From the NCBI RefSeq assembly GCF_014203665.1, contig NZ_JACHJN010000003.1, positions 186,001 through 250,000 of the forward strand: a stretch of DNA of 64,000 bases, given 5' to 3'. The notes below the pieces were generated by a model that was not told the origin of the DNA, did no database searches, and saw only the letters and a program-made list of their open reading frames with translations. The translations under genes were made by a program, and so were the position numbers. The stretch's first letter is position 1; every line of letters starts with the position of its first letter. The stretch is from Saccharothrix tamanrassetensis. GTDB lineage: Bacteria; Actinomycetota; Actinomycetes; Mycobacteriales; Pseudonocardiaceae. This document shows positions 58,600 through 64,000 of the stretch, in pieces.

Positions 58600-58747
58600 C
58601 CTGTCGGTCGGACGGCTCGCCGTCGTGTCGGTCGGACGGCACCGCCGTCGTGTCGGTCGGACAACTCGCCGTCGTGTCGCTCGGACGGCACCGCCGTCGT
58701 GTCGCTCGCGGCTCCGTCGTCGTGTCCGTCGGCCGGTGCCGCCGTCG
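58600..58747. repeat. 24-25-bp tandem repeat between two envelope-protein genes
   Basis: Six units related to GTCGTGTCGGTCGGACGG are spaced 23-25 bp apart, with GTCGTG at 58622, 58647, 58671, 58696 and 58719. In the direction of transcription (minus strand) the array starts directly at the CAP-protein stop codon and ends at the ribosome-site region of the 164-residue gene. Confidence 0.7.
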
Positions 58748-59467
58748 CTACCAGCCGAAGTTCTGGGTCCAGTACCAGCCGTCTGTGTTCAGGCCGACGC
58801 CGATCACGGCGAACCGGCAGTTCAGGATGTTGCGGCGGTGCCCGTCGGAGTTCATCCACGCCTTCATGACCGCCTCGGGCGTGCGCTGCCCCTTGGCGAT
58901 GTTCTCGCCGCCCGGATCCGGGTAGCCCGCGTCGCGCATCCGGGTCGCGAAGTCCACGCCCTCCGGCGTCTCGTGCGAGAAGTAGTCACGGGCCGACATG
59001 TCGTCGCTGTGGCCCTGCGCGGCCCGCACGGCCCGTTCGTCCACGGTCAGCGGTCCGCAGCCGGCGGCGGCCCGTGCCTCGTTCACCAAGTCCACGACCC
59101 GCTGCGGCTGGGCCACCGGCGGCGCGTTCGACGTGGTGGTGGTCGTCGGCGGTGCCGTGGTGGTCGGCTCGGTGGTGGTCGTCGTGGTCTCGGTCGTGGT
59201 GGTCGTCGTCGCCGTGGTCGTGGTGGTGGCCGGCACGGTCGTCGTCGGCGCGACCACGGTCGGCTCGGTGGTGCGGGCGGGCAGTCCGATGCCGCCGACC
59301 CCGCTGTCGCCCGTGTTGTCGCCCCGCGCGTCCTGTGCTGTGGTGGGCGCGACGAACGGGGCGAGCTGTTCGGGGCTGGCGAAGGCCACACCGGTCGCAC
59401 CGGCGGCCCCGAGGAGCAGCCCGACGAGTCCGCCCATGACGGACCGGTTACCGCGCCGCGCAGTCAC
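58748..59467 (-). CDS. CAP/SCP-domain extracellular protein with Thr-rich linker
   Basis: This 239-residue protein has an N-terminal hydrophobic segment (MGGLVGLLLGAAGATGVAFA), a Thr/Pro-rich linker (about residues 40-110) and a C-terminal CAP domain. The CAP region shows VVDLVNEARAAAGCGPLTVDE, AAQGHSDDMSARDYFSHETPEG, GENIAKGQRTPEAVMKAWMNSDGHRRNILNC and ends in GWYWTQNFGW. The His and Glu of the CAP cavity are present. Bacterial CAP proteins are extracellular and of mixed function. The GTG at 59467 is chosen. It is divergent from acyP. Confidence 0.85.
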   Translation of the reverse strand: MTARRGNRSVMGGLVGLLLGAAGATGVAFASPEQLAPFVAPTTAQDARGDNTGDSGVGGIGLPARTTEPTVVAPTTTVPATTTTTATTTTTTETTTTTTEPTTTAPPTTTTTSNAPPVAQPQRVVDLVNEARAAAGCGPLTVDERAVRAAQGHSDDMSARDYFSHETPEGVDFATRMRDAGYPDPGGENIAKGQRTPEAVMKAWMNSDGHRRNILNCRFAVIGVGLNTDGWYWTQNFGW

Positions 59468-59504
59468 GGTCGCGCACCGTACCACTAACGGGTGAAATGT
59501 CAGG

Positions 59505-59801
59505 ATGGCAGTCGTGGCTGGAGTAGAGCGGACGGTGCGCCTCACCGCCTGGGTGCGCGGACGCGTGCAGGGCGTCGGCTTCCGGTGGTGGACCCGTGCC
59601 AGGGCGCTTGAGCTGGGCTTGGTCGGCAGCGCGTCGAATCTCCGGGACGGCCGGGTGGAGGTCAACGCCGAAGGGACGGAGGACGCGTGCCGTTCCCTGT
59701 TGGCGGCCCTGCGCTCCGGTCGTACACCCGGTCGGGTGGAATCCGTGGTGGAGCGCTGGTCCGGGCCACGGGGTGGTCTGACGGGTTTCGTCGAGCGTTG
59801 A
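59505..59801 (+). CDS. acyP: Acylphosphatase
   Basis: This 98-residue enzyme hydrolyses carboxyl-phosphate bonds. RVQGVGFRWWTRARALELGL contains the phosphate-binding loop and catalytic Arg, and GSASNLRDGRVEVNAEG the catalytic Asn. AcyP before smc is the usual actinobacterial order. Its stop TGA forms the first bases of the TGAAC -35 box for the next gene. Confidence 0.93.
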   Translation: MAVVAGVERTVRLTAWVRGRVQGVGFRWWTRARALELGLVGSASNLRDGRVEVNAEGTEDACRSLLAALRSGRTPGRVESVVERWSGPRGGLTGFVER

Positions 59802-59826
59802 ACGCGCCGGGGCCCGGTGGCGTAGT
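59799..59826 (+). promoter_or_regulatory. ECF-type promoter overlapping the acyP stop
   Basis: TGAACG (59799-59804) and CGTAGT (59821-59826) are 16 bp apart, matching the TGAACC-N16-CGTnnn consensus of SigK/SigL-type ECF sigma factors. The predicted transcription start falls at or near the GTG of the sigma gene at 59835, suggesting autoregulation and a leaderless mRNA. Confidence 0.65.
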
Positions 59827-59834
59827 AAACCGTT

Positions 59835-60338
59835 GTGGACCGAGGCGAGGACGTGGTCAGGCAGCTGTACGGCCGCTGGCGCGGTCCGCTGCACGGCTAC
59901 GTGTTGCGCCTGGTCGGCGGTGACCACCGGCAGGCGGAGGACATCGTCCAGGAGACCCTGCTGCGGGCCTGGGAGCACGTCGACGAGCTGACCCCCGAGG
60001 CCGCCGGCCCGTGGCTCCGCACGGTGGCGAAGAACCTGGTCGTCTCCGGTTTCCGCCGGCGCTCCGGGCGCGACTCCGAGAGGCCCGTCGAGCCGGCCGA
60101 CCTGCCGCCGGTCGCGGACGAGGTGGAGCACGTGCTGCAGAGCTGGCAGGTGGCCGAGGCGCTGCGCGGGCTCAGCCCGGACCACCGGGCGGTGGTGGTC
60201 GAGCTGTACTACCGCCGCCGAACGGTCGACGAGGCGGCGGCGGTGCTGGGCATCCCGGCCGGCACGGTCAAGTCGCGCTGCTTCTACGCCCTGCGCGCCC
60301 TGCGCGACGCCTTGGAGGAGCGCGGGGTGACCGAGTGA
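59835..60338 (+). CDS. ECF RNA polymerase sigma factor (SigL/SigK-like)
   Basis: This 167-residue sigma factor has region 2 (LYGRWRGPLHGYVLRLVGGDHRQAEDIVQETLLRAWEH) and region 4 (LRGLSPDHRAVVVELYYRRRTVDEAAAVLGIPAGTVKSRCFYALRALR), joined by a short linker. It is followed with a TGATG overlap by a zinc-type anti-sigma gene, and preceded by a promoter of its own probable class. The pair inserts between acyP and smc. What signal it answers is unknown. Confidence 0.93.
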   Translation: MDRGEDVVRQLYGRWRGPLHGYVLRLVGGDHRQAEDIVQETLLRAWEHVDELTPEAAGPWLRTVAKNLVVSGFRRRSGRDSERPVEPADLPPVADEVEHVLQSWQVAEALRGLSPDHRAVVVELYYRRRTVDEAAAVLGIPAGTVKSRCFYALRALRDALEERGVTE

Positions 60339-60988
60339 TGAGCTGCATCCGGACCGTCGCGCTCGGCGCGTACCTGCTCGGCTCGTCGGACCCGGCCGAG
60401 CGGTCGGCGTTCGAACGGCACCTGCGGGGCTGCGCCATCTGCCGCCGGGAGATGCTCCGGCTGGCCCCGCTGCCCGGCCTGCTCAACCAGGTCCGGTTGG
60501 AGGACCTGGAACTGCCGTTCGACGACCCGGCACCTCACCCGGACCTGCTCCCGCTGCCGCCCTCGGTGCCCGAGCCGGAACCGGAACCGGTCGCGACCCG
60601 GCGTCGCCGGCCGCTGCCGGCGGGTGTCGGAGTGCTGGCGGCCGTGCTGGTCGCGGTGGTCGCGGTGGTCGTGATGGTGCTGCGCCCCGACAACCAGCCG
60701 GTCACCTGGCAGGCCGTCGACGGCGGCACCGGCGTGACCGCGCAGGCGGACCTGGTCGGCAAGTCGTGGGGTACCGAGCTGTGGTTGACGCTCCGACACA
60801 TCCCGCCCGGCCGGCGCTGCAAGCTGGTCGTGCACGACCGGAACGGCAAGACCGAGGTCGGCGGCTGGTGGGGCACCGACCACGACGCGGACGAGCGGAT
60901 CCCCGGCTCCACGTCGTTCCGGCTCGACCGGATCGAGCGGCTGGACGTGGTGGTCGACATGGAGGTGCTGGTCTCGGTGCGTCCGTGA
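60338..60988 (+). CDS. Anti-sigma factor with zf-HC2 domain and one membrane span
   Basis: This 216-residue protein has an N-terminal zinc-binding anti-sigma domain with the HLRGCAIC (HxxxCxxC) motif, then a Pro/Glu-rich linker. One transmembrane helix follows (about residues 92-112, GVGVLAAVLVAVVAVVVMVL), and an extracellular beta-rich domain (about 118-216) ends in VVVDMEVLVSVRP. The ATG overlaps the sigma stop. It should hold the sigma factor at the membrane until a signal, possibly redox through the zinc cysteines or sensed outside. Confidence 0.9.
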   Translation: MSCIRTVALGAYLLGSSDPAERSAFERHLRGCAICRREMLRLAPLPGLLNQVRLEDLELPFDDPAPHPDLLPLPPSVPEPEPEPVATRRRRPLPAGVGVLAAVLVAVVAVVVMVLRPDNQPVTWQAVDGGTGVTAQADLVGKSWGTELWLTLRHIPPGRRCKLVVHDRNGKTEVGGWWGTDHDADERIPGSTSFRLDRIERLDVVVDMEVLVSVRP

Positions 60989-61067
60989 ACCGCGCCGCGG
61001 GCATGATCACGCTGGTCAGCGGCGCGCCTGGCGACCGGCCCGAAGTGCCCGCGGGTACTCTGCCCCG

Positions 61068-64000
61068 GTGCACCTCAAGAGCCTGACGCTGAAGGGTTTC
61101 AAGTCCTTCGCCTCGGCTACCACGCTGCGCTTCGAGCCGGGCATCACGTGCGTCGTCGGCCCCAACGGGTCCGGCAAGTCCAACGTGCTCGACGCGCTCC
61201 GCTGGGTGATGGGCACGCAGGGCGCGAAGGACCTGCGCGGCGGCAAGATGGAGGACGTCATCTTCGCGGGCACCTCCGGCCGCGCCCCGCTGGGCCGCGC
61301 CGAGGTGACGCTGACCATCGACAACTCCGACGGCCTGCTGCCGATCGAGTACACCGAGGTGTCGATCACCCGCCGGATGTTCCGCGAGGGCGCCACCGAG
61401 TACGAGATCAACGGCAACTCGTGCCGGCTGATGGACATCCAGGAGCTGCTGTCCGACTCCGGCATCGGCCGCGAGATGCACGTGATCGTCGGCCAGGGCC
61501 AGCTCGCCGCGATCCTGGAGTCCAAGCCGGAGGAGCGCCGGGCGTTCGTCGAAGAGGCCGCCGGCGTCCTCAAGCACCGCAAGCGCAAGGAGAAGGCGCT
61601 GCGGAAGCTGGAGGCGATGCAGGCGAACCTGACCCGCCTCACCGACCTCACCGCCGAACTGCGCCGCCAGCTCAAGCCGTTGGGCAAGCAGGCCGAGATC
61701 GCCCGCCGCGCCCAGGCCGTGCAGTCCGAGCTGCGGGACGCGCGGATGCGCCTGCTGGCCGACGACCTGGTGACCCGGCGCGAGGCGCTGGCCCGCGAGG
61801 AGCAGGACGAGGCGCAGGCGCGGGCCCGCCGCACCGAGGTCGAGCAGTCGCTGCAGCAGGCCCAGTCGCAGCAGAACGAGCTGGAGGACCAGGTCGCGGC
61901 GGACGCGCCGAAGCTCCAGCAGGCCCAGGACACCTGGTACCGGCTGTCCGCGCTGGAGGAGCGGCTGCGCGGCACCGTGCGGCTGGCCGTGGAGCGCGAA
62001 CGGCACCTGTCGGCGTCCGTGGAGGCGCCGCGCGGCGGGCGCGACCCGGACGAGCTGGACGCCGAGGCGGAGCAGACCGCGATGCTGGAGCAGGAGCTCC
62101 AGGACGGCGTGACGGAGGCCCGCGTCGGGCTGGCCGAGGCCGTCGAGACGCGCGCCGAGCTGGAGCGGATGGTGTCGGCCGCGGAGAAGGCGCACATCGC
62201 GGCCGTGCGCGCGATCGCCGACCGGCGGGAAGGCCTGGCCCGGCTGTCCGGCCAGGTGGAGGCGCTACGCTCGAAGACGTCCGCGACCGCCGAGGAGATC
62301 GAGCGGATGTCCGTGGCGCTGGCCGAGGCCGTGGAACGGGCCGAGGTCGCGGCCGGGGAACTCGCCGAGGCCCGTGAGGTCACCGGCACCGAGGACGAGG
62401 ACGACGTCGGCCTGGACGAGCGGCACCGGCTGGCCGCGGAGGCGGACGACGCCGCCCGCCGGCGGGTGGAGGAGCTGGTCAAGGCCGAGCGGACCGCGGA
62501 GCGGGACATCGCGTCCTGGAAGGCCCGCGTCGATGCCCTGTCGCTGGGCCTGACCAGGAAGGACGGTGCGGGCGCGCTGTTGGCGTCCCGGCTGCCCGGA
62601 CTGCTCGGGTCGGTCGCCGCCCTGCTGACCGTCGAGCCGGGGCACGAGGTGGCGCTGGCGGCGGCGCTGGGGCCGGTCGCCGACGCGGTGGCGGTGGCGT
62701 CCGGGTCCGACGCGCTGGCCGCGCTGGAGCTGTTGAAGGAGCAGGACGCCGACCGGGCCGGGGTGCTGGTGGGCGGCGCTTCGCCGGTGGACCGGTCCGC
62801 GTGGCCGGTGCTGCCGGCCGGGGCGCGGTGGGCGGTGGAACTCGTGCAGGCGCCGGAGGCGTTGCGCCCGGCGCTGCACCGGGCGTTGGACCGGCTGGCC
62901 GTCGTGGACGACCTGGCCGCCGCGCGGGCGTTGGTGGAGGCGCGCCCGGACGTCCGGGCCGTCACTCGCGAGGGCGACGTGTTCGGCTCCGACTGGGCGG
63001 TCGGCGGCACCGCGCGCACCCAGAGCGTGATCGAGGTCCAGGCGGCCGTGGACGAGGCGTCGGAGAAGCTCGCGCTGGCCGAACGGGCGGCGGAGCAGTC
63101 GACGGCGGCGCTGGAGGGCGCGCGGGCCGAGCAGCAGGCGCGGCGGGCCGAGGTCAACGCGCTGAAGGAGGAGCTCAACGAGGCCAAGGTGCGCCGGGCC
63201 CGGTCGTCGGAACGGCTCAACCGGCTGGCGGCGGCCGTGCGCTCGGCGCAGGCGGAGGTCGAGCGGGTGCGCGCGCAGCGGGAGAAGGTCGAAGCGGCCC
63301 GCGAGGAGAACCTGCTCAAGCTCGGCGAGCTGGAGGAACGGCTCCTCGTCGCGGAGGAGCAGCCGCTGGACGACGAACCGGACACCTCGCAGCGCGACGA
63401 GGCCGCCGCCGAACTGGCTTCGGCCCGGCAGGGCGAGGTCGACGCGCGGCTGCACCTGCGGACCGCGGAGGAACGGGCGCGGGCGTTGCAGGGCAAGGCG
63501 GAAGCGCTGCGCCGGGCGGCGCGGGCCGAACGCGAGGCCCGGGAACGCGCCCAGCGGGCCCACGCGGCGCGTGCCCGGGGTGCCGTGGTGGCGAAGGCCG
63601 TTGTCCGGGGCGGTGAGCTCGCGCTGGAACGGATCGCCGCGTCGCTGGCCCGTGCGGCCCGCGAACGGGACAGCGCACAGGAACGCAAGGCGCAGCGCGA
63701 GACGTATCTCGCGCAGGTTCGCAACCTGGTGCGCGAGATGTCGGTGGAGCTGGAGAAGCTGACCGACGCCGTGCACCGGGACGAGGTGCTGCGCGCCGAA
63801 CAGCGGATGCGCATCGAGCAGCTGGAGACCAAGGTCGCCGAGGACTTCGGCATCGGCCTGGAAGACCTGGTCGCCGAGTACGGGCCGGACGTCTACATCC
63901 CGCCGTCGCCCGCCGAGGTCGCCGAGTACGAGGCCGCGAAGGAACGCGGCGAAGCCGTCACCGCGCCGCAGCCGATCCCGTACGACCGCGACACCCAGGC
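61068..64000 (+). CDS. smc: Chromosome segregation protein SMC (3' end outside window)
   Basis: About 977 residues are visible of an expected roughly 1200. The N-terminal head has LKSLTLKGFKSFASATTLRF and Walker A GPNGSGKSN, with the Q-loop in GGKMEDVIFAGT. Coiled coil follows to about residue 500. The hinge is at about residues 505-645 (LLGSVAALLTVEPGHEVALAAALG to TREGDVFG), and the returning coil runs to the window end. The C-terminal head with Walker B is not seen. A TACTCT box (61056-61061) ends 6 nt before the GTG, suggesting a leaderless transcript. Confidence 0.95.
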   Translation, partial: MHLKSLTLKGFKSFASATTLRFEPGITCVVGPNGSGKSNVLDALRWVMGTQGAKDLRGGKMEDVIFAGTSGRAPLGRAEVTLTIDNSDGLLPIEYTEVSITRRMFREGATEYEINGNSCRLMDIQELLSDSGIGREMHVIVGQGQLAAILESKPEERRAFVEEAAGVLKHRKRKEKALRKLEAMQANLTRLTDLTAELRRQLKPLGKQAEIARRAQAVQSELRDARMRLLADDLVTRREALAREEQDEAQARARRTEVEQSLQQAQSQQNELEDQVAADAPKLQQAQDTWYRLSALEERLRGTVRLAVERERHLSASVEAPRGGRDPDELDAEAEQTAMLEQELQDGVTEARVGLAEAVETRAELERMVSAAEKAHIAAVRAIADRREGLARLSGQVEALRSKTSATAEEIERMSVALAEAVERAEVAAGELAEAREVTGTEDEDDVGLDERHRLAAEADDAARRRVEELVKAERTAERDIASWKARVDALSLGLTRKDGAGALLASRLPGLLGSVAALLTVEPGHEVALAAALGPVADAVAVASGSDALAALELLKEQDADRAGVLVGGASPVDRSAWPVLPAGARWAVELVQAPEALRPALHRALDRLAVVDDLAAARALVEARPDVRAVTREGDVFGSDWAVGGTARTQSVIEVQAAVDEASEKLALAERAAEQSTAALEGARAEQQARRAEVNALKEELNEAKVRRARSSERLNRLAAAVRSAQAEVERVRAQREKVEAAREENLLKLGELEERLLVAEEQPLDDEPDTSQRDEAAAELASARQGEVDARLHLRTAEERARALQGKAEALRRAARAEREARERAQRAHAARARGAVVAKAVVRGGELALERIAASLARAARERDSAQERKAQRETYLAQVRNLVREMSVELEKLTDAVHRDEVLRAEQRMRIEQLETKVAEDFGIGLEDLVAEYGPDVYIPPSPAEVAEYEAAKERGEAVTAPQPIPYDRDTQ

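Overview
This window is high-GC actinobacterial chromosome, most likely from the Pseudonocardiales (Saccharothrix/Lentzea/Amycolatopsis-like). The reasons are GC-rich codon use, frequent GTG/TTG starts, an HU protein with a long Lys/Ala tail, an XRE-DUF397 pair, F420 biosynthesis, SepIVA and FilP-like coiled-coil proteins. Gene order closely follows the Mycobacterium tuberculosis segment running from gltX through leuCD, hupB, mutT1, ppk, fbiD, gpsA, ddlA, thiL, ung, recG, pca, rsmD, coaD, sepIVA, rnc, fpg and acyP to smc, with lineage-specific insertions. No prophage, rRNA operon, CRISPR array or biosynthetic cluster was seen.

Layout. Positions 1-2014 hold the end of an iron-siderophore type ABC importer (permease end, ATPase, binding lipoprotein). 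Positions 2067-3832 hold citramalate synthase (isoleucine pathway) behind what looks like an isoleucine attenuator: a leaderless 14-codon leader peptide with Ile-Ile-Ile, a hairpin and an intrinsic terminator. Positions 3813-8968 hold a protease-like protein lacking its catalytic residues, an FAH-family hydrolase, an FAD monooxygenase, gltX and a HAD phosphatase. Positions 8978-9825 hold tRNA-Gln and tRNA-Glu, a terminator and an array of GNRA-capped mini-hairpins. Positions 9826-13571 hold an NdgR/LtbR-type regulator divergent from leuCD, then hup.

Positions 14465-23474 hold mutT1, ppk, a small cold-shock-like protein, a secreted LVIVD protein, fbiD, plsC, gpsA and a PLP sulfur lyase. Positions 23659-24254 hold cysteine dioxygenase behind a short Ser-Ala-Leu-Cys leader peptide. 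Positions 24238-38718 hold a flavin oxidase/MocR pair, ddlA, thiL, a gamma-carbonic anhydrase-like protein, ung, rpmB, a DAK2 protein and recG, then a membrane protein, a lipoprotein and a VOC protein. The recG gene is split by an in-frame 225-residue intein with the W-C-T triad of class 3 inteins, sitting exactly in the P-loop.

Positions 39012-50288 hold a FilP-like filament protein, a LexA-box region, pyruvate carboxylase, an XRE/DUF397 locus, an MBL hydrolase, an SDR, rsmD, coaD, a secreted guanyl-specific RNase and sepIVA. Positions 50507-64000 hold yceD, rpmF, rnc, mutM, acyP, an ECF sigma/anti-sigma pair and the start of smc (cut by the window edge). Between mutM and acyP lies an accessory block: MarR, an orphan KdpE, a flavoprotein, AAC(2'), a methyltransferase and three Thr/Pro-rich envelope proteins.

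Two patterns recur across the window. Many first-in-operon genes have a TAnnnT -10 box ending about 6-8 nt before the start codon, which suggests leaderless transcripts. Many genes are followed directly by short tandem repeats (14-25 bp), and in several cases the repeat unit matches the stop-codon region of the gene itself.
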